Shown here in pieces: positions 51,313 through 59,983 of a DNA stretch of 63,286 bases (positions are counted from its first letter, which is position 1; each line of letters starts with the position of its first letter). The translations under genes were made by a program, and so were the position numbers. Location: the NCBI GenBank assembly GCA_018715365.1, contig DVLU01000029.1, positions 1-63,286 of the forward strand, in the 5' to 3' direction. Source of the DNA: Candidatus Ornithomonoglobus intestinigallinarum (GTDB lineage Bacteria > Bacillota > Clostridia > UBA1381). The notes under the pieces were generated by a model, which did not search any database, was not told the DNA's origin, and was given only the letters and a program-made list of their open reading frames with translations.

Positions 51313-51812
51313 ATGATTTTTTCGGTTATCGTTACGGCCGCTATATTGATCGTCATTGCCGCCGCCTGTATACGCACCGTCTGTATAAGCGGCGGCTTCG
51401 GCATGAGCGGCCGCTCAAAACTGCTCTGCACGGCGCATACGCACAGCCCCGACGCGGCAAGGCGCTCAACTTATATAAAGATATTCGGCGCCGCCCAAGC
51501 CTTGTAACACGCTACGCGATATGGATACCGCAAATATTTGCAATAGCCTTCTGCGCGCTCAATATGCTGTACGGCGTCAACAAAACGCGCACAATGTACA
51601 TGGGCTATCTTATCCCGTATCTTCTCGTAAACATTTCCGCCTCATGGCCCATCAGCGGCGGGCGGTATATGAGCGCGGCGCTGCCGATGTTTATGATAAT
51701 GGGCGGATGCAGCGAAAAATATGATACCGGGGCCGCTGCATATATGATGATTTCGGGGATACTGTACGGCGTATTTCTCGCCGGATTTTTCATGCAGCGG
51801 TCGATCATATAA
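51313..51812 (+). pseudogene. Remnant of a membrane (PIG-V-like mannosyltransferase?) gene
   Basis: Two overlapping frames carry protein-like sequence. One begins with an ATG at 51313 and gives a single hydrophobic segment (VIVTAAILIVIAAACIRTV) before stopping at 51507. A second, open from at least 51440 to 51812, gives several more (WIPQIFAIAFCALNMLYG, LIPYLLVNISASWPISGGRY, PMFMIM). The SGGRYM...LPMF stretch resembles the C-terminus of PIG-V-type mannosyltransferases. The simplest reading is a truncated and frameshifted gene. Two short membrane proteins remain possible. Confidence 0.35.
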
Positions 51813-51827
51813 AGGAGTTCTTGTTTT

Positions 51828-52568
51828 ATGGCCGAACAGATACGTTTTATAAAAAAAGCATATTCGCGCGCACAGAAAAAGGTATATCCCGCGCACGAGC
51901 AGTTCCGCGTCTGCATGGCGCTGGCGTTTATAGGCGGTTTTCTTGAAGCGTACACATACATTTTAAAGGGGAATATTTTCGCAAACGCACAGACGGGAAA
52001 TTTTGCGCTTATGGCGCTTAATCTTGCATATTTCAAAGAGCCGCTGCAGGCTCTTTACTACCTGATACCGATAAGCGCATACGTTATAGGCATACTTTTG
52101 ACCGTTGAGATGCCGCGCCGCTTTAAGGGGCGCATAAGCTGGTATACGCTTTTTATGATAATACAGTTCTGCGTATTTGCCGCCGTCGGCTTTCTGCCCG
52201 AAAGTGTGCCGCACAGCGTGACGACAGTATCGGTGGCGTTTCTCTGCGCAATGCAGTACAACACCTTTAAATCGTGCCGCGGCGTTACGATGTCAACCGT
52301 ATTCTGCACAAACAACCTCCGCCAGTTTGCCATATCGGCGGCGCAGCGCCGTCACGGCGACAAAAACGCCGTTATACGGCGCGGCATACTTTACCTTGCG
52401 AACATATTCTTTTTCGTTTTCGGAGCGGCTTCGGGCGGCGCGCTCATTTCTGTTCTGCAGGCTCACGGTCTTGCCGGCGAATATTCCATATGGCTCTGCT
52501 GCCTGATACTTATCCCCGCGGGACTGTATACGCATTTTCATAAGCCGGAATATAACAATATAATTTAA
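51828..52568 (+). CDS. DUF1275-family membrane protein
   Basis: This is a 246-residue protein with six membrane segments, matching the YoaK/DUF1275 family (LAFIGGFLEAYTYI, FANAQTGNFALMAL, AMQYNTFKSC, STVFCTNNLRQFA). The family's function is not established; a transport role is often suggested. The ATG follows AAAGGAG. It lies 15 bases after the decayed gene and 13 bases before the next membrane protein. Confidence 0.88.
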   Translation: MAEQIRFIKKAYSRAQKKVYPAHEQFRVCMALAFIGGFLEAYTYILKGNIFANAQTGNFALMALNLAYFKEPLQALYYLIPISAYVIGILLTVEMPRRFKGRISWYTLFMIIQFCVFAAVGFLPESVPHSVTTVSVAFLCAMQYNTFKSCRGVTMSTVFCTNNLRQFAISAAQRRHGDKNAVIRRGILYLANIFFFVFGAASGGALISVLQAHGLAGEYSIWLCCLILIPAGLYTHFHKPEYNNII

Positions 52569-52581
52569 AGGACAATTCAAA

Positions 52582-53808
52582 ATGCAAACAAAAAAGCTTT
52601 CTTTATCAAACCCGGACGGCAGCAGCAATTTAATATACTGTGCGGCGGCGGGCGTATTTACGGCAGCGCTGCTGCTTATCCTGCAGGCGCTGACGGATCA
52701 ATGGTTCTTCAGCCCTCAGCCGTACAATTCATATATCCTTCAGGCACAGTCATGGCTTGAAGGGCGGCTCGACCTCGGGCAAAACTATGAATATCTTGAG
52801 CTTGCGGTATACAGCGGCAAATATTTTGTAAGCTTTCCGCCGTTTCCTTCGTATATTATGCTGCCGTTTGTCGCCCTGGGGCTGCTCTCGTGCGACGGAG
52901 CGATTGCATTTGTTTCCGCGGTGCTCGGCGCCGTGTTTGCATACAGGCTCGCGGCTGAATTTATAAAAGACAAAAAATTCGCGCTTATGGCGGCGCTGCT
53001 TGTTACGGCCGGCTCCAACTGGCTTTTTACCGCCGTAAACGCATGGGTGTGGTTTATAGCCCAAAACCTCGCGTTCACGCTTACGGTGTCGTCGCTTTTT
53101 TACGCTATCCGCGGGAGGGCGGGAGTATCGTTTGCGCTGTGGGCGTGCGCCGTCGGCTGCCGTCCGTTTCAGATCATTTATATAGCCGTAATACTGTTTT
53201 TGCTGTACCGCGCATACAAGGCGCGTCAGCCGCACATGACGGCCGCGGAAATGATACGCGCGCATATCTCCGCCGTTATTCCCGCGTGCTGCATTGCAGT
53301 ATCGTATATGGCGCTTAATTATGCGCGGTTCGGGAGCATTGCCGAATTCGGGCATAATTATCTCCCCGAGTTCATGCGCGTTGATACGGGGCAGTTCAAC
53401 ATAGAATATATAAAGCAAAATTTCGGGAATCTTTTCCGCCTGCCGGAGATCTCGGACGGAAAAATCGTATTCCAAAGCGCAGACGGCTTTTGCATGTTTA
53501 TTGCAAGCCCCGTGCTTATTTCGTTTTTTGCGTATTGGTTCGGCGCAATGATACGCGGCACAAAAGAGGAGCGGCTCGCGCTTGCCGGCGTCATGCTGCT
53601 GTTCTGGATTCATATGGTATCGATAACTGCGCATAAAACGATGGGCGGCTCGCATTACGGCAACAGATACGTTACGGACGCGCTGCCGTCCGTTTTTGCC
53701 GCGCTTTGCTTTGTGATTGGGAAGTATAAACGAGGAAGGATAATAAATGCCGTCCCGCTTGCCTGCGGCATGGCGCTCAACATTTACTGGGTTTTGATTT
53801 ATTTTTAA
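52582..53808 (+). CDS. Polytopic membrane protein, probable GT-C-like
   Basis: This is a 408-residue protein with about nine hydrophobic segments and one large loop (about 255-310). The GRLDLGQ and KYFVSFPPFPSYIMLPF region near the first loop and the HYGNRYVTDALPSVFA segment near the C-terminus resemble lipid-linked sugar transferases of the GT-C fold, but the catalytic acidic motif is not clear. It is co-directional with the DUF1275 gene and ends just before a mosaic repeat module. Function is uncertain. Confidence 0.6.
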   Translation: MQTKKLSLSNPDGSSNLIYCAAAGVFTAALLLILQALTDQWFFSPQPYNSYILQAQSWLEGRLDLGQNYEYLELAVYSGKYFVSFPPFPSYIMLPFVALGLLSCDGAIAFVSAVLGAVFAYRLAAEFIKDKKFALMAALLVTAGSNWLFTAVNAWVWFIAQNLAFTLTVSSLFYAIRGRAGVSFALWACAVGCRPFQIIYIAVILFLLYRAYKARQPHMTAAEMIRAHISAVIPACCIAVSYMALNYARFGSIAEFGHNYLPEFMRVDTGQFNIEYIKQNFGNLFRLPEISDGKIVFQSADGFCMFIASPVLISFFAYWFGAMIRGTKEERLALAGVMLLFWIHMVSITAHKTMGGSHYGNRYVTDALPSVFAALCFVIGKYKRGRIINAVPLACGMALNIYWVLIYF

Positions 53809-53845
53809 CGTCGGCTCCGGGACCTTCAGCCGCAACAGCAGCCCC

Positions 53846-53879
53846 GGGGGTTCCAAAGGGGGCGGAGCCCCCTTTGAAA
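53846..53879 (+). terminator. Module C hairpin, terminator of the upstream membrane protein gene
   Basis: AAAGGGGGC-GGA-GCCCCCTTT (53855-53875) is followed by an A-rich tract. The same 30-odd bases occur at 108-143. It forms a perfect nine-base stem, though the T run expected on the plus strand is missing. Confidence 0.5.
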
Positions 53880-53880
53880 A

Positions 53881-53911
53881 AAGAAAAAGGCGCGCACAAA
53901 ATGCGCGCGCC
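53881..53911 (-). terminator. Terminator of the GT2 synthase gene
   Basis: On the minus strand GGCGCGC/GCGCGCC (53889-53895, 53905-53911) is followed by TTTTTCTTTTTT. It lies just past the stop of the GT2 gene. Confidence 0.85.
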
Positions 53912-53917
53912 GTCAAC

Positions 53918-55201
53918 TCAAACCTTTGACCCGTCATTTAACTTATTCAGATCCTTCATGCTTATCGTCCTTGTATGCTTCGTATGCGACCATTCAGTCT
54001 TGTTTTTATCAACCATTCCCTGTATCGCTATCGGTATCCATGTGAAGTTGTAAACCATATACCCGAGATAATACGGTATCATGATAGGCTTTATTTCACG
54101 CCGCTCATACCATATCACAAACGGAGTGTACAGGAACTGAATAATAACTATCGTGTTCCATATCCACGGGCTGTCAAAAAGGTACGACATCTGCACAAAG
54201 CCTATGTCGCCGTCCGGATAAAACGACTGCGCATACGCAAAGAACGTTATTATACCGAGCGCGATTATCCTTATCGGCTGAACAAGATACGTTGCACAGT
54301 CTATGCAGCTGAGCTTTCTTTCTTTTATACCCTTCTTGATAAGCGGGAAGAAATACCGCGTCGCCACATCCCAGTGACCCTGCATCCAGCGTTTTCTCTG
54401 CCGCCACGACTGCACAAGCGTAAGCGGCTTTTCGTCGTATATCTTTGCATCGTAAGCGAACGCGACCTTTTCGTCGTTTAACGAAAGCTTCATCGTAAAT
54501 TCCATGTCCTCCGTAAGGCACGTTGCGCCCCAGCCGAGCTTCTTTAACGTGTCAACGGCTATTATAAAGCCTGTTCCCGAGAGCTCGCAGCAAAGCCCGA
54601 GCTTATAGCGCGAAAGCTGGAACGTCCTGTTTACGCACCAGAAACAGAACGAATACGATGCGCTTATCCATGAATCGTAAGGATTTTTGCTGTCAAGAAA
54701 GCCCTGAACAACCTTAAATCCCTGGTTTGCCCTCTTGTTCATAGCCTTCAAGTAGCCCGGGTCAACAAGATTATCCGCATCAAATACGGATATGTAATCG
54801 TATTGCTTTTCCATTTTATAAAGCTTCTCAAAGAACCACTCGAGCGCAAAGCCCTTGCCGCGCTTATTTTTATCCTCGCGCTCATAAACTATCGCTCCCG
54901 CCTCTTTTGCGCGGAGCGCGGTTTTGTCCGTGCAGTTGTCGGCAATGACGAACACGTCGAAAGCATCGCGGTCATAATCCATTTCCATAAGCGACTCAAC
55001 CATGTTCCCTATAACGGCTTCTTCGTTATGAGCGGAAACTATAAGCGCAAACTTATGCGTTTTGTTCGTAAGCTGCTTATGCTTATCCTTTACGGGCAAA
55101 AAGCCGTAAATTCCCACAATAAAATAATAAAGACCGATCGAAAGCGAAAATACCTGAAGTATAATGCTGAGCACGGTCAGAAAAGATATATCGTTTGGCA
55201 T
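53918..55201 (-). CDS. Membrane GT2 processive-type glycosyltransferase
   Basis: This is a 427-residue protein with an N-terminal membrane segment (about 8-35), a GT2 domain and about four C-terminal membrane segments. Motifs are SAHNEEAVI, DNCTDKT, the DxD-like VFDADN, TEDMEF and QSWRQRKRWMQGHW (QxxRW), as in cellulose, hyaluronan and poly-GlcNAc synthases. A GTG at 55261 is open, but the ATG at 55201 follows GGGGGT and removes a positively charged run. It stands alone, without PgaB/C or BcsB partners. The polymer is unknown. Confidence 0.88.
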   Translation of the reverse strand: MPNDISFLTVLSIILQVFSLSIGLYYFIVGIYGFLPVKDKHKQLTNKTHKFALIVSAHNEEAVIGNMVESLMEMDYDRDAFDVFVIADNCTDKTALRAKEAGAIVYEREDKNKRGKGFALEWFFEKLYKMEKQYDYISVFDADNLVDPGYLKAMNKRANQGFKVVQGFLDSKNPYDSWISASYSFCFWCVNRTFQLSRYKLGLCCELSGTGFIIAVDTLKKLGWGATCLTEDMEFTMKLSLNDEKVAFAYDAKIYDEKPLTLVQSWRQRKRWMQGHWDVATRYFFPLIKKGIKERKLSCIDCATYLVQPIRIIALGIITFFAYAQSFYPDGDIGFVQMSYLFDSPWIWNTIVIIQFLYTPFVIWYERREIKPIMIPYYLGYMVYNFTWIPIAIQGMVDKNKTEWSHTKHTRTISMKDLNKLNDGSKV

Positions 55202-55438
55202 TTTAAGACCCCCATCGTTATGCGCTTTTTTGCGCAGCCTTCTGATGAATTTTAACCTCACTGAACTATTTTACTATGTTTCACCGAAAAAATCAATAGC
55301 TACTTATCAAAAACCGAGAATTTACAAAAAGATTGTGCAACATCGTTATATTTAATGTCCCGCACAGGTGTTTTTTATATTTTTTGTCCGCCGCGCCGGT
55401 GTAATAATAAAATTTTTATGAACATAATAAAAAAGGTC

Positions 55439-55467
55439 TTTAAAAATGCGTTCCGCCGTGGTATAAT
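55439..55467 (+). promoter_or_regulatory. Promoter of the ClpE-like gene
   Basis: TATAAT (55462-55467) has a weak TTTAAA (55439-55444) at 17 bases. No direct GGTCAAA-type CtsR repeat or CIRCE inverted repeat is visible in 55202-55553. The rest of this AT-rich gap holds no gene. Confidence 0.5.
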
Positions 55468-55553
55468 AATATTTAACGGCAAATGAAAACACTTACTGAA
55501 AATACTTTATTATATTTACACGGACTGCCGACAACAGAAAGGATACTTAAAAA

Positions 55554-57887
55554 ATGGAATTATGTGCAAGATGTCATAAGAACCCGGCGGTTCTTTACAT
55601 CACAAAAATGGAGGGCAACAAGACAACAAGCGAGGGTCTTTGCCTTTCGTGTGCAAAATCATTGGGGATAAAGCCGCTCAACAACATGATTGAGCAGCTC
55701 GGGGTAAATGACGAGGATATAGACACTCTGAACAGCCAGATGTCGGAGTTTATAGAAAATATGGGCGGCGCGGGCGGTTTGAACGACCTGAGCGGGCTTA
55801 TGGGCATGGATATGTCAGAATTCGAAAACGAAAACGAAGAAGGCGGCGCGGCAACGGCTCCGCTCAACAAAATGCTCGGCGGGCTTTTCGGCAACCTGCG
55901 TCCCGACCGGGACGGCGCGGACTCAAACGACGCAAAAACGGACAATATCCCGAGACGTCCGTCACGGGCAAACAAAAAGCGCAAAAAGAGCATGCTCGAT
56001 ACTTACGGCACCGATCTTACGGCGAAGGCCGCGGCCGGCCAGGTTGACAGAGTTGTAAACAGAAACAGCGAAATAGACCGCGTTATACAAATACTTAACA
56101 GGCGTTCAAAAAACAATCCCGTGCTTTTGGGCGAGCCGGGCGTCGGCAAAACGGCCGTTGCCGAGGGGCTTGCGTGCAGGATATTCGAGCATCAGGTGCC
56201 GCCGAAGCTTTTCGGCTGCCGGCTTTATCTTGTGGATTTTGCCGCGCTCGTTGCGGGAACGCAGTTCCGCGGTCAGTTTGAGGCGCGCCTGAAGAGCCTT
56301 TTGAACGAAGCCGCGGAGGAGGGCAACGTAATACTTGTCATAGACGAGATTCACAACATCGTTGCCGCGGGCGACGCCGAAGGCGCAATGTCGGCGGCAA
56401 ACATCTTAAAGCCGGCGCTTGCAAGAGGTGAAATACAGATAATCGGAGCAACAACGCTCACGGAATACAGGAAGCATATAGAGAAGGACAGCGCATTGGA
56501 GCGCCGATTCCAGCCCGTGCTTATAGACGAGCCTTCGATTGAGGAGAGCATAGAAATTCTTGAGGGCATAAAGGACTATTACGAAACATACCATCACGTT
56601 AAAATAAGCAGAAAAATAATAGAGGACGCCGTAAGGCTTTCGGAGCGTTATATAACGGACCGTTTCCTGCCCGACAAAGCCATAGACGTAATAGACGAGG
56701 CCGGCTCGCGCGTAAATCTCAGAAACAAAGAGCTTTACGAAGCGACGCTTATGGAGGACAAAATAAAAGAGCTTGACGACAAGCTTGACAACGCAACCCA
56801 GAACGGCGATTTTGAGCTTGCGGCAGAAATCAAAACGGAAAAACTGAGGCTCGAGGCCGAGCTTTCGGCCGTCAGGGAAAAGGCGTCGCAGGCGGAAATA
56901 ACGTTTGACGATATTGCAGCCGTTGTTGAGGGCTGGACAAAAATACCCGTTCACCGCCTTACCGAGGACGAATCGGATAAGCTGTTGAATCTTGAGGAGC
57001 GCATACACAAGCGCGTTATAGGCCAGGACGAAGCCGTAAATTCCGTCGCAAAGGCGATACGCCGCGGCAGAGCCGATATAACAACAAGAAAGCGTCCCGT
57101 TTCGTTTATATTTGCCGGCCCCACGGGCGTCGGCAAAACGGAGCTTGTGAAAACCATTGCGGAGGTAATGTTCGGGAACGAGGAAGCGCTTATACGCATC
57201 GATATGTCGGAGTACATGGAAAAGCACGCCGTATCGAAGCTCATAGGCTCGCCGCCGGGATATGTCGGCTACGACGACGCCGGGCAGCTGACCGAAAAAG
57301 TCCGCAGGAAGCCGTATTCCGTAATACTGCTTGACGAAATAGAAAAGGCCCACCCCGAGGTGTTTAACATATTCCTTCAGATACTCGACGACGGGCGCAT
57401 TGCCGACAGCCACGGCAAAATAGTAAATTTCGAAAACACAATAATTATAATGACGACAAACGCCGGCACCGAATTTTCATCAAACGGCCTTGGCTTTGCC
57501 TCGGACAGCGGCGTTCATATGACGGACAACGTGCAAAAGAGCCTTAAGCAGTTCTTTAAGCCGGAGTTCTTGAACAGGATAGACGATATTATAACGTTCA
57601 AGCCGCTCACAAAGCCCGAATTAAGGCAGATAATAGACCTGCTCTTAAAGGATATAACGGATAAAATATCGGAAAAGGGCGCGTCGTTTACAGTTACGGA
57701 AGACGCAAAGGAGGTAATCCTCGAGCAGGGCTACGACGCAAAATACGGCGCACGCCCGTTAAAGCGCGCCATACAAAAGCTGCTTGAGGATAAGCTTGCG
57801 AAGCTGTCGCTTACCGGCGGCATAAAAGCGGGCGGCTCCGTAACGGCAGGCGTTGAAAACGGCGAAATCGTATTATACGTTCAGTAA
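55554..57887 (+). CDS. clpE: ClpE-like AAA+ ATPase with N-terminal zinc finger
   Basis: This is a 777-residue Clp/Hsp100 protein. The N-terminus has a CxxC-CxxC zinc finger (Cys4, Cys7, Cys30, Cys33) followed by a Met/Asn/Gly-rich linker (about 45-145) in place of the double Clp-N domain. AAA1 has Walker A GEPGVGKT (193-200), the middle domain is short (about 390-445, coiled coil with a UVR-like DFELAAEIK), and AAA2 has GPTGVGKT (522-529). An LGF tripeptide (SSNGLGFAS) in AAA2 should dock ClpP. It would unfold substrates for ClpP. No clpP, ctsR or mcsB is adjacent. Confidence 0.88.
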   Translation: MELCARCHKNPAVLYITKMEGNKTTSEGLCLSCAKSLGIKPLNNMIEQLGVNDEDIDTLNSQMSEFIENMGGAGGLNDLSGLMGMDMSEFENENEEGGAATAPLNKMLGGLFGNLRPDRDGADSNDAKTDNIPRRPSRANKKRKKSMLDTYGTDLTAKAAAGQVDRVVNRNSEIDRVIQILNRRSKNNPVLLGEPGVGKTAVAEGLACRIFEHQVPPKLFGCRLYLVDFAALVAGTQFRGQFEARLKSLLNEAAEEGNVILVIDEIHNIVAAGDAEGAMSAANILKPALARGEIQIIGATTLTEYRKHIEKDSALERRFQPVLIDEPSIEESIEILEGIKDYYETYHHVKISRKIIEDAVRLSERYITDRFLPDKAIDVIDEAGSRVNLRNKELYEATLMEDKIKELDDKLDNATQNGDFELAAEIKTEKLRLEAELSAVREKASQAEITFDDIAAVVEGWTKIPVHRLTEDESDKLLNLEERIHKRVIGQDEAVNSVAKAIRRGRADITTRKRPVSFIFAGPTGVGKTELVKTIAEVMFGNEEALIRIDMSEYMEKHAVSKLIGSPPGYVGYDDAGQLTEKVRRKPYSVILLDEIEKAHPEVFNIFLQILDDGRIADSHGKIVNFENTIIIMTTNAGTEFSSNGLGFASDSGVHMTDNVQKSLKQFFKPEFLNRIDDIITFKPLTKPELRQIIDLLLKDITDKISEKGASFTVTEDAKEVILEQGYDAKYGARPLKRAIQKLLEDKLAKLSLTGGIKAGGSVTAGVENGEIVLYVQ

Positions 57888-57961
57888 TTTGCGGGCATTG
57901 TAACAAAAGCGGAGCATACCTCATATACTATATTAAAATATAGTGTTTGGATGTGATGCGC

Positions 57962-58126
57962 ATGATAAATTTCTGCATGAGAGGCTGCTCAAAGGCCGTC
58001 GGGCTTGCCGCGCTGTCATTCTGCGCCGGCATGCTTGCGGGGCTGTTCCTGCCCCTTGCGGCCGTAGCGGTTATAGAGCTTATTTTGCTTATCGTATTCG
58101 GGTATCTTTGCCTTTTCAAATGGTAG
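57962..58126 (+). CDS. Small membrane protein of unknown function
   Basis: This is a 54-codon frame starting MINFCMRGCSKAVGLAAL and ending LCLFKW. It has two hydrophobic segments (about 12-30 and 33-51) joined at LFLPLAAV. An upstream in-frame ATG at 57956 is possible; neither start has a strong ribosome binding site. It ends 31 bases before spoVM in the same direction and may share its promoter. A CATATACT near 57920-57927 resembles a sigma-E -10 element. No family was recognised. Confidence 0.55.
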   Translation: MINFCMRGCSKAVGLAALSFCAGMLAGLFLPLAAVAVIELILLIVFGYLCLFKW

Positions 58127-58157
58127 GCAAAGACCGTATTTTAAGGAGGTATGCACC

Positions 58158-58226
58158 GTGAAAGTTGTTGTTGTCAAAATGCCGAAATTTTTAAGAGGGA
58201 TTGCCAAGGTAATCTTCGGAATGTAA
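58158..58226 (+). CDS. spoVM: Stage V sporulation protein M
   Basis: This is a 22-codon gene. It starts with GTG, eight bases after a perfect AAGGAGGT. The product reads MKVVVVKMPKFLRGI then AKVIFGM. It aligns with B. subtilis SpoVM: M-K-x4-K-x-P-K-F-L-x-G-I-x-[KR]-x-[ML]-x-G, including the proline and the KFL..I face of the amphipathic helix. In the family this peptide recognises the convex forespore membrane, anchors SpoIVA and inhibits FtsH. It lacks the charged four-residue tail of the Bacillus protein. It is convergent with spoIVFB, another mother-cell sporulation gene. Confidence 0.88.
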   Translation: MKVVVVKMPKFLRGIAKVIFGM

Positions 58227-58231
58227 TTCAT

Positions 58232-58255
58232 GGCTGCCGCTTTTTAGCGGCAGCC
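58232..58255 (+). terminator. Hairpin after spoVM
   Basis: GGCTGCCGC/GCGGCAGCC (58232-58240, 58247-58255) begins five bases after the spoVM stop. The following TTATAT is T-poor, so it is a modest terminator. It touches the spoIVFB stop on the other strand. Confidence 0.65.
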
Positions 58256-59086
58256 TTATATGTTCCGGCGCTGCCCGCGGCCTACAATATCATTCATTAT
58301 TTCCGTTTCGGTTTTTATATTTTTTATTTCGCCGTTATCGTTTTCTATATACACAATGCCGTAATACCGCGGAGCAAATCGCGCCGCAATGCTTTTTTTA
58401 TCGTCGCGCTCGGACACGACAAAATGCTTTATCCTGCGTTTTTTCTTTTTTTCGTAAAACATCAGCTCCCTTACAAAATCAACGTCGTACTTTTCATTCT
58501 GCGCAAAAACGGAGCAGAAAAGGAACGCGGCAAGCAGCATAATGGAAAAATTAAATTCGGTAACGTATACGGCATACGCCCCGAAAGCGAGCATGGCCGC
58601 CGCAAGCACCGCGGAAACGCCTTTCATTACGCGACCCGCGCTTTTGCTTCCCAAAAAATACGAAAGCAGCTTTTTTGCGGCAACGCCGCCGTCAAGCGGA
58701 TAGACGGGCAGCATATTCGATACAAAAAGCATTATGTTCGACGCATACATCAGCTGAAAAACAGGCTGCCTGTATACGCCGTACAAAAAGAGCGACATAA
58801 GCGCAAGCATACAATTAAGCAGCGGGCCCGCCATATACAGTATAAGCTCGTCTGCAAGGCTGTGGACAAATTTATTTTTAAGCTTTAAATTTACTCCGTA
58901 CGGATAAAATACGATCCTGTCGGTTTTTAAGCCTATAAAAACCGCCGCCGCCATGTGCGCCGCTTCGTGGGCCGCCATGACGGCGTAGGTAAAAAGATAT
59001 ACGGCGGCGCGGCTGTTCAGCGCGCACACCGCAAGCATTATAAGAGTAGAAAAATGAATATACAGCTTTGACGTAATCCTTATCAT
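58256..59086 (-). CDS. spoIVFB: Site-2 protease, stage IV sporulation protein FB
   Basis: This is a 276-residue M50 intramembrane metalloprotease with about six membrane segments. Zinc ligands are His40, Glu41 and His44 (AAHEAAH) and Asp132 in NMLPVYPLDGG. The soluble tail (about 205-276) resembles half a CBS pair, as in SpoIVFB, which senses ATP. In the family it cleaves pro-sigma-K at the forespore membrane. SpoIVFA and BofA are not in the window. Length and architecture agree with SpoIVFB rather than RseP, since there is no PDZ domain. Confidence 0.88.
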   Translation of the reverse strand: MIRITSKLYIHFSTLIMLAVCALNSRAAVYLFTYAVMAAHEAAHMAAAVFIGLKTDRIVFYPYGVNLKLKNKFVHSLADELILYMAGPLLNCMLALMSLFLYGVYRQPVFQLMYASNIMLFVSNMLPVYPLDGGVAAKKLLSYFLGSKSAGRVMKGVSAVLAAAMLAFGAYAVYVTEFNFSIMLLAAFLFCSVFAQNEKYDVDFVRELMFYEKKKKRRIKHFVVSERDDKKSIAARFAPRYYGIVYIENDNGEIKNIKTETEIMNDIVGRGQRRNI

Positions 59087-59149
59087 AACGCACCCTCCGC
59101 CGTATATTATATTCGGGTAAAATTCATTTGATTATATTTAATTTTAAAT

Positions 59150-59983
59150 TCATCTCCGCTCAACAGCCTCGTAAGAGCCTAAGAATTTATAATATTCCGT
59201 GCTGCCGCGAAGCTTTTCAAGCGCAAAATATATATTGGCGTCGTCAATATTGCCTTCAACGTCTATAAAGAATATATATTTCCCAAGCTCGTCCTTCAGC
59301 GGGCGCGATTCTATCTTTACCATATTTATCGACGCACCGGCAAAAAGCTTCAGCGCACCGTAAAGCGCGCCCGGCTTGTTTTCAAGCGTAAACGCAATCG
59401 ATGTTTTGTCATGGCCGGTAACGTGACGGCTCATATTTTTTTCAACAATAACAAACCGCGTGCAGTTGCTGTGCTCATCGGCGCAGTCAGGTATTAAAAT
59501 GTCAAGACCGTACAGCGCCGCGCTCGCCTCCGAGCCTATGCAGGCAACGCTGCCGTCGCCTTCGGCCGTGCGCTGCGCCGCCGCAGAGGTTGACGCGGCG
59601 CTCTCTGTCCGAACCTCCGGGAATTTTTCCGCAAGAAGCTTTGAACACTGACCGAGCGGCTGAGGATGCGACGTAATAAGCTTTATATCCTCCGCCGCCG
59701 CGCCCTTTTTAACGAGCAGGTTTTCCTTTATCCAAAGGATATGCTCTCCCGTTATATACACGTCCGCCTCAAGCGCCAGCGTATCGAGCGTTGCATTGAC
59801 GCTGCCCTCTATCGAATTTTCTATCGGCACTATCGCCGCGTCCGTTTCGCCCGCATCCACGGCTTCTATAAGGCGCGGCATTGAATGATACTGCACAAGC
59901 TCATATCTGCCGTCCGCCCACTCAAGCGCCGCCTGGTGGGAGAACGTCCCCTCGGGGCCCAAATAGCCCAATTTCTTTGCCAT
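59150..59983 (-). CDS. pheA: Prephenate dehydratase
   Basis: This is a 277-residue monofunctional enzyme. The catalytic domain (about 1-180) begins LGYLGPEGTFSHQAAL and contains VPIENSIEGSVNATLD and NCTRFVIVE, with the conserved Thr-Arg-Phe. A C-terminal ACT domain (about 195-270, LYGALKLFAGASINMVKIESRPLKDE in two parts) carries phenylalanine feedback residues. It makes phenylpyruvate. The start overlaps the aroF stop by one base, so the two form an operon. No chorismate mutase domain is fused. Confidence 0.95.
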   Translation of the reverse strand: MAKKLGYLGPEGTFSHQAALEWADGRYELVQYHSMPRLIEAVDAGETDAAIVPIENSIEGSVNATLDTLALEADVYITGEHILWIKENLLVKKGAAAEDIKLITSHPQPLGQCSKLLAEKFPEVRTESAASTSAAAQRTAEGDGSVACIGSEASAALYGLDILIPDCADEHSNCTRFVIVEKNMSRHVTGHDKTSIAFTLENKPGALYGALKLFAGASINMVKIESRPLKDELGKYIFFIDVEGNIDDANIYFALEKLRGSTEYYKFLGSYEAVERR

